In this document: piece after piece, positions 37,734-45,354 of the stretch | Layout of the letters: each line of letters opens with the position of its first letter | Position numbering within the stretch: position 1 is the first letter of the stretch | DNA from: Paenibacillus sp. CAA11 | GTDB taxonomy: Bacteria; Bacillota; Bacilli; Paenibacillales; Paenibacillaceae | Direction: 5' to 3' | DNA length: 64,000 bases | NCBI RefSeq assembly: GCF_003060825.1 | Contig: NZ_CP028922.1 | Span: 792,501 to 856,500 of the forward strand | Notes under the pieces: model-generated | Databases searched by the model: none | What the model was told of the DNA's origin: nothing | What the model saw: the letters and a program-made list of their open reading frames with translations, nothing else | Position numbers and translations under genes: made by a program

Positions 37734-38348
37734 GTGAGAGCCAAAAAGAAAGACATCTTTTTCCAGACGCTCGAGAACATGGCAGATACAATTGTCGCAG
37801 CCGCTGATTATTTCGCACAGCAGGTTGCCGATTTCAAAAATGTGTCGGAATTTGTCAAAGAGATGAAGAAATATGAAAATGAATGTGATGAATTCACACA
37901 TACCATCATTATTGAGCTGAACAAGACGTTTATCACACCGATTGAACGCGATGATATTATGGAACTTACCACGACGCTGGATGATGTCATGGACGGTCTG
38001 GAGGCAACAACCGCCCGCTTCTTCATGTATCATTTGAGCGAGCCGGACGAGCATATTGTCAAATTTGCTGAAATTCTCCGCAACTCTGCGTATGAAATTC
38101 AGAAAGCGATTCACCTCTTGTCCACTAAGAAGCTGCTGGCTATTCGCGAGCATACGATTCGCTTGAACGACTTGGAGAACCAAGGGGATGAGCTGCAGCG
38201 GATTTCCGTCAATGAGCTGTTTGCCAAAGTGAAGGATCCGATCGAGCTGATCAAGAAGAAAGAGATCTATGAGCGGCTGGAGGCAACTACGGATTCTTGC
38301 GAGCATGTAGCCAGTATGCTGGAATCCATCATTATGCGTAATTCTTAA
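37734..38348 (+). CDS. Pit accessory protein (DUF47, PhoU-like)
   Basis: A 204-residue all-helical cytoplasmic protein of the DUF47 family, related in fold to PhoU. Typical segments are 'VAAADYFAQQVADFKNVSEFVKEMKKYENECDEFTHTII', 'TPIERDDIMELTTTLDDVMDGLEA' and 'LENQGDEL'. Such genes sit directly before low-affinity phosphate permeases, and here pit begins 15 bp later. GTG start after 'aaaagggga'. It presumably modulates Pit. Confidence 0.93.
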   Translation: MRAKKKDIFFQTLENMADTIVAAADYFAQQVADFKNVSEFVKEMKKYENECDEFTHTIIIELNKTFITPIERDDIMELTTTLDDVMDGLEATTARFFMYHLSEPDEHIVKFAEILRNSAYEIQKAIHLLSTKKLLAIREHTIRLNDLENQGDELQRISVNELFAKVKDPIELIKKKEIYERLEATTDSCEHVASMLESIIMRNS

Positions 38349-38363
38349 GGGGCTCTGATATAA

Positions 38364-39350
38364 ATGGATCAAATGATCATTCTGTGGATTGTAATTCTCC
38401 TGGCACTCTCGTTCGACTTTATTAACGGATTTCATGATACGGCGAACTCGATTGCAACTTCGGTATCCACCCGGGCGCTGACTCCACGCAGAGCTATTCT
38501 GTTGGCAGCTTCTATGAACTTCCTTGGCGCCATTGTGTTTACCGGGGTGGCGAAGACGATCGGGGGCAGTATTGCCGATCCGACCAAGCTCGACAACGGG
38601 CTTGAAGTTATTATAGCTACACTGCTTGCTGCAATTATCTGGAACCTTGTCACTTGGTGGTTCGGAATTCCTTCCTCCTCATCTCATGCTCTGATCGGTG
38701 CCCTGGTTGGGGCTGTATACGTTGGAGCGGGCTCAGATCATGTCAAATGGTCCGGCTTTAGAGAGATTGTCGAGGGATTATTAATCTCGCCAATTATTGC
38801 ATTTATAATAGGATATATTGTGATGACGCTGCTGAAATGGATATTTGCCAAACGCAGCCCTCATACGGTCAATAAGGGATTTCGGACGATGCAGATTCTG
38901 ACGGCAGCCCTCCAATCCTTTACGCATGGTACGAATGATGCGCAGAAGGCTATGGGGATTATCACCTTTGCTCTGGTCACCTCCGGTGAACTGAGTCAGC
39001 TGGAAGTACCTTTGTGGGTTAAGGTTTCTGCAGCGGCTTCCATGGCACTCGGTACCTCCGTCGGCGGATGGAAGATTATCAAGACCATGGGCACGAAGAT
39101 CTTCAAGATTGAGCCGATTAACGGGTTCGCGGCGGACATCTCGTCGGCCTCTGTAATCTTCTCGGCTACCTTGCTTCATCTGCCTGTCAGCACTACACAT
39201 GCAATCACACCGGCCATTCTTGGCGTAGGTGCGGCAAAGCGCTTTTCTGCTGTCAAATGGTCGCTGGCAGGGCGCATTGTAATTACTTGGTTCATTACAA
39301 TTCCAATTTCAGCTGTGCTGGCTGGATTGATCTATAAAATCCTGTTCTAG
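38364..39350 (+). CDS. pit: PiT-family inorganic phosphate transporter
   Basis: A 328-residue membrane protein with two inverted halves. The repeated family signature is visible as 'FDFINGFHDTANSIATSVSTRALTP' near the N-terminus and 'SFTHGTNDAQKAMGII' in the second half. Other marks are 'WWFGIPSSSSHALIGALVG' and 'LPVSTTHAITPAILGVG'. It performs cation-coupled phosphate uptake. It forms an operon with the upstream DUF47 gene and ends at a terminator. Confidence 0.95.
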   Translation: MDQMIILWIVILLALSFDFINGFHDTANSIATSVSTRALTPRRAILLAASMNFLGAIVFTGVAKTIGGSIADPTKLDNGLEVIIATLLAAIIWNLVTWWFGIPSSSSHALIGALVGAVYVGAGSDHVKWSGFREIVEGLLISPIIAFIIGYIVMTLLKWIFAKRSPHTVNKGFRTMQILTAALQSFTHGTNDAQKAMGIITFALVTSGELSQLEVPLWVKVSAAASMALGTSVGGWKIIKTMGTKIFKIEPINGFAADISSASVIFSATLLHLPVSTTHAITPAILGVGAAKRFSAVKWSLAGRIVITWFITIPISAVLAGLIYKILF

Positions 39351-39370
39351 GATAATAGAAAAAGTGAAAG

Positions 39371-39399
39371 AAGCGAACCCTTTCGGGTTGGCTTTTTTT
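39371..39399 (+). terminator. pit operon terminator
   Basis: 'agcgaaccc' pairs with 'gggttggct' (one mismatch), loop TTTC, then seven T. Confidence 0.9.
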
Positions 39400-39481
39400 G
39401 TTGGCGGTTTTTCATACCCTATTAGGTGAGCTTACCTTTATCGGTAGGTGTCCAGATGCTCTAAAAGAAAGGATACATATT

Positions 39482-40441
39482 ATGATAAGAACGCTTGGGA
39501 TCACTCTGGATCATAAGGTAGAATCGGATATTCCTCTGGACCAGCTGGACGATCCGCGTTATTCCTGGATTTGGGCGGATTTTGCAAAACCGACGGACGA
39601 GGAGGCAGACCTGCTGGGGTCTGTGTTCCACTTCCACCCGCTGGCCATAGAAGACTGTCTGCACGTTCTACAGCGTCCGAAGCTGGACTTCTATGATGAA
39701 GTGCAGTTTCTGGTTGTACATGCCCTGGAGGCGGATACACTGAATACCAGCGAGGTAGACCTGTTCATCGGTCAGCGGCTGCTGGTCACCTTCCATCATC
39801 ATCCGCAGCCAGAGGTGGACGATGCATGGCGGCAGGTGCTGGAGCGGGCGCATGACCGCAAAATTTGGGCGCGCGGCCCCTATGCGGCCGCCTATATGGT
39901 GATCGACAACTTGGTCGATCAGTATTTCCCTTCGGTGTATAAGATCGAGGATGAGCTGGACGAGCTGGAGAGCAGAGGAAGTGAGGAATCGGTGGAGGAG
40001 CTGCTGGAGCAGGTATTCGATCTGCGGAGCAGGCTGCTCAAGCTGCGCCGGACCATTGTGCCGATGCGGGACTTAATGTACCGGGTGCTGAATTCCACGC
40101 ATATCCAGGGGGAGAAGGAGCCGCGCGCTTATTTTGCGGATATCTATGATCATCTGCTGAAGCTGACGGATATGATTGAAGCCGATCGTGAGATGACGGC
40201 GGACTTGCGGGACTCCTATATCTCCCTGAATTCGAACCGGATGAACGGCATTATGAAGACACTCACCGTCATTACGACCGTCTTCATGCCGCTGACGTTA
40301 ATTGCGGGGATTTATGGCATGAACTTTGACCGGATGCCTGAGCTGCATTGGGAATACGGTTATTTTGCGGTGCTAGGCCTTATGGTGCTTCTGGCCCTAT
40401 GGATGATCCTATGGTTCAACCGGCGGGGCTGGTTCAAGTAG
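39482..40441 (+). CDS. corA: CorA-type magnesium transporter
   Basis: A 319-residue divalent-cation channel. It has a long acidic cytoplasmic N-terminus, a helical stalk ('YFPSVYKIEDELDELESRG') and two C-terminal membrane helices. The selectivity motif 'YGMNFDRMPE' lies between them and a basic tail 'NRRGWFK' ends the protein. I choose the ATG at 39482, preceded by 'agaaagg', rather than an earlier in-frame start that would overlap the pit terminator. Confidence 0.94.
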   Translation: MIRTLGITLDHKVESDIPLDQLDDPRYSWIWADFAKPTDEEADLLGSVFHFHPLAIEDCLHVLQRPKLDFYDEVQFLVVHALEADTLNTSEVDLFIGQRLLVTFHHHPQPEVDDAWRQVLERAHDRKIWARGPYAAAYMVIDNLVDQYFPSVYKIEDELDELESRGSEESVEELLEQVFDLRSRLLKLRRTIVPMRDLMYRVLNSTHIQGEKEPRAYFADIYDHLLKLTDMIEADREMTADLRDSYISLNSNRMNGIMKTLTVITTVFMPLTLIAGIYGMNFDRMPELHWEYGYFAVLGLMVLLALWMILWFNRRGWFK

Positions 40442-40491
40442 TCTCCGAATAAGCTGTGTAAAAAACTAAGGGAGTAAAGGACGGCGCCGGT

Positions 40492-40995
40492 TTAGCGGCG
40501 CCTTCCTTTATTCCCTTTCTTCGTGGTTGCTTTTTTCGAGCTGCTGGAGCGCTTGGAGCCGCGCTTGCTGCTAGAACGGCGCTTTTTTGGGCGGTATTCG
40601 TCCAAGGAGTTGGCAGACTGGCTGCTTGCCCCTCCCTTGGCCCCTGGAAGCAAGGAGCCCATCAGCAGTTTAGCCATAGGGGCGAACTGCTGAACTCCGG
40701 CCATGACTTTCTGAACTTTACCTACCGTATTCATAATGCCATCAATGCCGCCCATGCGGTCAATGATGCCTTTGAGCTCGCCCAGGTTCGGCAGTGAGAA
40801 GCCGCTCTTGGCCGCAGGTGTTGCTGCAGAATCCACCAGCTCAGTCTGGGGCGTAACCGGCACCAGCGCAGAGGATTCCGCCGTATCGGTAACACTGCTG
40901 CCACTATAAGGATTTACACCGGGGTAATACGGAGTGGGGGGCGGCGTAAAGTCCTGGGAGGCTAGGCTGCGGTAAGGAGATTTATAATGGGGCAT
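40492..40995 (-). CDS. YqfQ/VrrA-like protein with basic tail
   Basis: A 167-residue protein. The N-terminus is Pro/Tyr/Ser-rich. The central helix region 'LGELKGIIDRMGGIDGIMNTVGKVQKVMAGVQQFAPMAKLL' matches what I remember of the YqfQ (VrrA) family. The last ~40 residues are a Lys/Arg/Ser-rich tail ('KKRRSSSKRGSKRSSSSKK'). Function unknown; in B. subtilis YqfQ is associated with sporulation-era expression. I use the ATG at 40995, because the GTG at 41007 overlaps the ribosome binding site. Confidence 0.65.
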   Translation of the reverse strand: MPHYKSPYRSLASQDFTPPPTPYYPGVNPYSGSSVTDTAESSALVPVTPQTELVDSAATPAAKSGFSLPNLGELKGIIDRMGGIDGIMNTVGKVQKVMAGVQQFAPMAKLLMGSLLPGAKGGASSQSANSLDEYRPKKRRSSSKRGSKRSSSSKKATTKKGNKGRRR

Positions 40996-41235
40996 GTTAG
41001 GGATCACCTTCCTAGGTTTAAAATTTGTCTATGCAGGATAGACATTCGTGGAGAGGTTCTTGATGTAGTGTATGTGCTGGGCAAAAGGGCGGTATAGACG
41101 AATGTCCCGACACGCCTTAGGCTTAAGCGGAATTGGGCTATTGATTTCTGTAGCGCGTGAAATCGTTAATGCTTGAAAAGAGTGCCTTCACTCATGTACA
41201 ATGGAGGTACAGTAACATTAGGGGATGATGAACAG

Positions 41236-41526
41236 GTGCAGCTCAAGAAATTGAATGACAAGAGCATTGATCAATTATTCGAAGCCATTCTTACGCTTAA
41301 AAACCTCGAGGAATGTTACATCTTCTTCGACGATCTCTGTACCGTTAACGAAATTCAGTCGCTGTGCCAGCGGCTCGAAGTTGCCCGCATGCTGGGGAAA
41401 GGTTGCACTTATAATCAAATTGAAGCGGAGACCGGAGCAAGTACGGCTACGATTTCACGTGTTAAGCGCTGTCTGAACTATGGCAACGATGGATATAAAA
41501 TGACGTTAGAACGTCTGGGACACTAG
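41236..41526 (+). CDS. yerC: YerC/YecD-type TrpR-related DNA-binding protein
   Basis: A 96-residue helix-turn-helix protein of the TrpR-like YerC family. Its start 'MQLKKLNDKSIDQLFEAILTLKNLEECYIFFDDLC' (GTG at 41236) lines up with B. subtilis YerC, whereas an earlier in-frame ATG would add 21 unmatched residues. The HTH is 'TYNQIEAETGASTATISRVKRCL' (about residues 58-80). The ligand is unknown; YerC links to histidine-related regulation only by older proposals. It is followed after one base by the chelatase gene. Confidence 0.9.
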   Translation: MQLKKLNDKSIDQLFEAILTLKNLEECYIFFDDLCTVNEIQSLCQRLEVARMLGKGCTYNQIEAETGASTATISRVKRCLNYGNDGYKMTLERLGH

Positions 41527-41527
41527 C

Positions 41528-42295
41528 ATGCAGCCCGGTGTTCTAGTGATTAGTCACGGCTCGGCCGACCTCTTATGGATCAAGCAGGTGGATAAGGTCG
41601 TGAGCGAATTGAAGCTTCCTCCGGGTGTTCCGGTGGAAGCTTCTTTTCTGGAGGCTGTAGAAGGCCGGCTCATTCAGGACGGCATTGATCGTCTGGAAGC
41701 GAGAGGGGTCACCGATCTGATCGTGATTCCGCTGTTCGTCTCTTCGGGAAGCACACATATTGATGAAATTGCTTATGCGCTTGGTGTGAAGCACCGCCCG
41801 GACAAGGAGACGGATCTTGTGCCATTTAAGATCAAAGCGAGAGTCTATTTCGGAGAGCCTATTGATGATGATTCGCTGATTGCTGTGATGATTGGGGACA
41901 AGGCACGCCCGATGTCGGACGGGGGCAGAAATGAAATGCTGCTGTTGGTAGGCCATGGCAGTATTCACGACGGCTTCCGTGAGCGGTGGCAGCAAGGGAT
42001 CGCGTCTCTTGCGAATCATGTGAAGGAGCTCAGCGGTTTTTCCTTTGCCGACTACGCCTTGCTGAACCCTGACAGTCTGCGCTCCAAGGTAGAGCTGTGG
42101 CAGGGCCGGGGCTGTGAAGTGATTGTAGTTCCGGTCTTCTTAAGCCCTGGATATTTCACCAAAAAAGTTATTCCTGCGAGGCTGGAAGGCTTGTCTTATC
42201 GCTATACGGGGGAAACATTGCTGCCTCATCCGCTCTTGCGGGACTGGATACAATTGCAAATCTCGCATATAATGGGATCATTGACGATGGAATAG
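41528..42295 (+). CDS. CbiX-type sirohydrochlorin chelatase-like protein
   Basis: A 255-residue two-repeat chelatase-fold protein. Metal His residues are in 'VLVISHGSADLLW' (repeat 1) and 'LLLVGHGSIHDGFRERW' (repeat 2), followed by 'VIPLFVSSGSTHIDEI' and 'VVPVFLSPGYFTKKVIP'. Family members insert Co or Fe into sirohydrochlorin, but no other cobalamin or siroheme gene is nearby, so the metal and role are open. It starts one base after yerC and abuts dagK. Confidence 0.85.
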   Translation: MQPGVLVISHGSADLLWIKQVDKVVSELKLPPGVPVEASFLEAVEGRLIQDGIDRLEARGVTDLIVIPLFVSSGSTHIDEIAYALGVKHRPDKETDLVPFKIKARVYFGEPIDDDSLIAVMIGDKARPMSDGGRNEMLLLVGHGSIHDGFRERWQQGIASLANHVKELSGFSFADYALLNPDSLRSKVELWQGRGCEVIVVPVFLSPGYFTKKVIPARLEGLSYRYTGETLLPHPLLRDWIQLQISHIMGSLTME

Positions 42296-42310
42296 GTGGC
42301 GTTACCCAAT

Positions 42311-43198
42311 ATGAAAAGAGCAAGGTTGATTTATAATCCGACCTCCGGGCGGGAGGAAATGAGACGTCTTCTGCCTGACATTCTGCACCGCCTCGATGTG
42401 GCCGGCATCGAGACGTCCTGTCATGCGACGACAGGCGAAGGTGATGCGACTCGGGAAGCGGCAGAAGCTGTCTACCGCGGTTATGATATTATCATTGCGG
42501 CCGGAGGCGACGGCACGCTGAATGAAGTGATTAACGGCATGGCGGGGAAGGACAATCCTCCCCCGCTTGGTGTGTTCCCGCTGGGAACCACGAATGACTT
42601 TGCCCGGGCAATGGGCATCCCGAGAAAGTGGGAGGAATACTGTGATCTGGTGATTCGGGATCAGACCCGGCCGATCGACATCGGCAAGGCCAATGACCGG
42701 TATTTCATCAATATTGCCGGAGGGGGCTCGCTAACCGAGCTGACCTATGAAGTACCGAGCCGGCTCAAGACGCTGATCGGGCAGCTGGCCTATTATATGA
42801 AGGGCATTGAGAAGATGGTGAATCTCTCACCGACTGAACTGTCGATCCATGCAGAGGGCTACGAGCCAATGCACGGTGAATTCATGATGTTCCTGATCGC
42901 CAACACGAACTCCGTAGGCGGCTTCGAGAAGCTGGCTCCGGATGCGAGAATTGATGATGGACTGCTCGACGTGATCGCCGTGAAGAAGTGCAAACTGGCA
43001 GAGTTCATCCGCCTTGTTACCATGGCGCTGCGCGGGGATCATTTCAATGATTCGCATGTCATCTATCTGAAGACGAAGCGCATGGAAGTGAGCTCACCGA
43101 AGCAGGTGCTGTTGAACCTTGATGGAGAGCTAGGCGGCAAGCTGCCAGCTGTATTTGAAATTTTACCGTCACATTTGCGAATTTTTGCTCAAAGCTAG
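42311..43198 (+). CDS. dagK: diacylglycerol kinase
   Basis: A 295-residue soluble lipid kinase that recycles diacylglycerol to phosphatidate. The start 'MKRARLIYNPTSGREEMRR' matches B. subtilis DagK, so I use the ATG at 42311 rather than the GTG at 42296. The nucleotide motif 'IIAAGGDGTLNEVINGM' and 'LGVFPLGTTNDFARAMGI' are diagnostic, as is 'NLDGELGGKLPAVFEILP' at the end. It is probably cotranscribed with the chelatase gene. Confidence 0.94.
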   Translation: MKRARLIYNPTSGREEMRRLLPDILHRLDVAGIETSCHATTGEGDATREAAEAVYRGYDIIIAAGGDGTLNEVINGMAGKDNPPPLGVFPLGTTNDFARAMGIPRKWEEYCDLVIRDQTRPIDIGKANDRYFINIAGGGSLTELTYEVPSRLKTLIGQLAYYMKGIEKMVNLSPTELSIHAEGYEPMHGEFMMFLIANTNSVGGFEKLAPDARIDDGLLDVIAVKKCKLAEFIRLVTMALRGDHFNDSHVIYLKTKRMEVSSPKQVLLNLDGELGGKLPAVFEILPSHLRIFAQS

Positions 43199-43506
43199 AC
43201 TGGACTAGCTGTAATTATGTTGTAGGTTAATAAGCTGAGTAATAACTGCAGAGGAGCAGTGCTGCGGCTGGAGAGATCATAATCTTGGTCTCCTTGGGCT
43301 GGGAGAGCTGTGTTCCCTTGCAGTTATTTCTTTGTTTATAGCCATGAATACGTTAAAATGAGGGAATAACTGTAGGCTGTAGGACAGCACAAGCCTATTT
43401 GAAGCAGAAATATCGGGGCGTGGAGCGGTTGGCTTGGCTATGCAGGAAATGAGCCCAGAAGCCCTTTAACTATAGATTCTATACAGGAAAGAAGTGAACT
43501 TATTTC
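43199..43506. other. intergenic stretch with long-range inverted repeat before rlmD
   Basis: No gene seen. 'aataactgca' (43241-43250) and 'tgcagttatt' (43319-43328) are perfect complements 68 bp apart. The interval contains further stems, such as 'ggaga...tctcc' (43270-43293). The distal arm is followed by 'tctttgttta'. It may be a complex terminator for dagK or a structured leader of rlmD. Confidence 0.45.
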
Positions 43507-45099
43507 ATGAATAAGCAACGCAGCGGCAGGCCGGCAGGCGGAAGAGGAGCAGCAGGCCGTGGCCGCGGACAGGCCGCGGGGCGCGGGCAGAGAGCAGCTG
43601 CCGCAGAAATGAATGCACCCGTCGCGAAGAACGACGAGCTGGAGCTTGAGATCATCGGGATGAATCACGATGGAGAAGGGGTAGGCCGCGCAGATGGCTA
43701 TACCCTGTTTGTAGCGGGCGCATTGCCGGGCGAGCGCACGCGGGTGCGCGTGCTCAAGACGAAGAAGCAGTATGGCTATGCCAAGCTGCTGGACGTGCTG
43801 GAGGCGAGCCCGGACCGCGTGGCCGCGCCGTGCCCGATCTATGATCAGTGCGGCGGCTGTCAGCTGCAGCACCTGAGCTATGCCGGGCAGCTGGCCTGGA
43901 AGCGGCAGCACGTCGTAGACGCGCTGGAGCGGATCGGGAAGCTGCGGGTGGCTGCGCCGGGTGCTGGCGCAGCTGGTGGGGGTGCTTCAGGTGCAGCTGC
44001 TGGACGTGCAGATGCGGCGGCAACTGCTGGAGATGCGCGAGATGGGGATGCTGCCCCTATGGAGGGCGGCATCGTGGTGCGGGACACGCTTGGCATGGCT
44101 GAGCCTTGGCGCTACCGCAACAAGGCACAGGTGCCGATCGGCGTCGCCGAAGGCGGACTGATCGGCGGATTCTACGCGCGCGGCAGTCACCGGATCATCG
44201 ACATGGAGACCTGTCTGATCCAGCATGAGCACAACGACGAGGTCGTTGCGCGCGTGAAGGAAATTGGGCGGAGCTTAGGGATCCACGCCTACAACGAAGA
44301 GACCGGGCGCGGTCTGCTTCGCCACGTTGTGGTGAAGAAGGCGTTCCGCACCGGCGAGATGATGCTCGTCCTGGTCACGAACGGACGAGACATCCCGCAT
44401 GCAGATGCCTGGATCGGGCTCATTCGTGAGCAGATCCCGCATGTGGCCAGCATCTGCCAGAACGTGAACACGAAGCAGACGAACGTCATCTTCGGCGATG
44501 AGACCCGCGTCCTGTGGGGACGCGATGTCATCTATGATTATATTGGCGATGTGCAGTTCGCCATCTCGGCCCGCTCGTTCTACCAGGTCAACCCGGTGCA
44601 GACCGAGGTACTTTATGGCAAGACGGTCGAGTACGCCGGGCTTACCGGGAAAGAGACCGTCATCGATGCCTACTGCGGCATCGGGACGATCTCGCTGTTC
44701 TTGGCGCAGCATGCCGACCAGGTGTACGGCGTCGAGATCGTCAAGGAAGCGATCGAGGATGCGCGGAGCAATGCCGAGCTGAACGGGATGAAGAACGTTC
44801 AGTTCGAGGTCGGCGCTTCCGAGGACGTTATCCCGCGCTGGAAGGAGCAGGGCATCGAGGCGGATGTGATCGTTGTCGATCCGCCGCGCAAGGGCTGCGA
44901 CCCGCGCCTGCTGGAGACGATCCTCGAAATGAAGCCGGAGCGGGTGGTGTATGTGAGCTGCAACCCGAGCACGCTGGCACGCGATCTGCGCGTGTTGGAG
45001 GACGGCGGGTACAAGACGGTGGAGGTGCAGCCGGTGGATATGTTCCCGCATACGGTGCATGTAGAGTGTTGCTCACTGTTGGTGCGGAAGGACAATTAA
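43507..45099 (+). CDS. rlmD: 23S rRNA (uracil-C5)-methyltransferase, RlmD/TrmA family
   Basis: A 530-residue SAM-dependent RNA methylase. An Arg/Gly-rich N-terminal tail (1-35) precedes the TRAM domain ('MNHDGEGVGRADGYTLFVAGALPGE'). The 4Fe-4S motif is 'CPIYDQCGGCQLQH'. The Rossmann domain has 'VIDAYCGIGTISLFLA', 'VVDPPRKGC' and the catalytic Cys in 'YVSCNPSTLARDL'. Between the Fe-S part and the catalytic part is an Ala/Gly/Asp-rich low-complexity insert (about 155-190). The usual B. subtilis homologue is ~460 residues, so the extra length is the tail plus this insert. It is the last chromosome-like gene before the island. Confidence 0.93.
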   Translation: MNKQRSGRPAGGRGAAGRGRGQAAGRGQRAAAAEMNAPVAKNDELELEIIGMNHDGEGVGRADGYTLFVAGALPGERTRVRVLKTKKQYGYAKLLDVLEASPDRVAAPCPIYDQCGGCQLQHLSYAGQLAWKRQHVVDALERIGKLRVAAPGAGAAGGGASGAAAGRADAAATAGDARDGDAAPMEGGIVVRDTLGMAEPWRYRNKAQVPIGVAEGGLIGGFYARGSHRIIDMETCLIQHEHNDEVVARVKEIGRSLGIHAYNEETGRGLLRHVVVKKAFRTGEMMLVLVTNGRDIPHADAWIGLIREQIPHVASICQNVNTKQTNVIFGDETRVLWGRDVIYDYIGDVQFAISARSFYQVNPVQTEVLYGKTVEYAGLTGKETVIDAYCGIGTISLFLAQHADQVYGVEIVKEAIEDARSNAELNGMKNVQFEVGASEDVIPRWKEQGIEADVIVVDPPRKGCDPRLLETILEMKPERVVYVSCNPSTLARDLRVLEDGGYKTVEVQPVDMFPHTVHVECCSLLVRKDN

Positions 45100-45129
45100 A
45101 TCGGAGATGTATTGGCGGCGGAAATAGTA

Positions 45130-45157
45130 ACGAGGAGCGGAGAACTCCTCGTTTTTT
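45130..45157 (+). terminator. rlmD terminator
   Basis: 'cgaggag' pairs with 'ctcctcg', followed by six T. Confidence 0.92.
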
Positions 45158-45248
45158 ATATAAGGAAGTCAGTCTCAATGCTGTGTTTATTGTAAAGAAG
45201 GTAACAATTCTTTTTTGAAAAAATGAGTAATAAATGATGTTAATTATA

Positions 45249-45286
45249 ATCCACTCAGGCGATGCGTCTAAGTGGGTTCTTTTTAT
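45249..45286 (+). terminator. second hairpin at the island boundary
   Basis: 'aatccact' pairs with 'agtgggtt' (G-U allowed) around an inner 'gcg/cgt'-type stem, followed by 'cttttta'. It lies in the gap where the composition switches from GC-richer chromosome to AT-rich island, and could insulate the OLD gene from rlmD. Confidence 0.6.
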
Positions 45287-45354
45287 TTTATATCATATTA
45301 AAAGTAGGAGACGTATGGTAGAATTTAACTATAATAAATAGGAGGGAAGAACCA

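Noticed and set aside
39411-39481. Full M-box riboswitch upstream of corA
   Set aside because: Only about 80 nt are available between the pit terminator and the corA ATG, about half of an M-box, and the later conserved blocks are absent.
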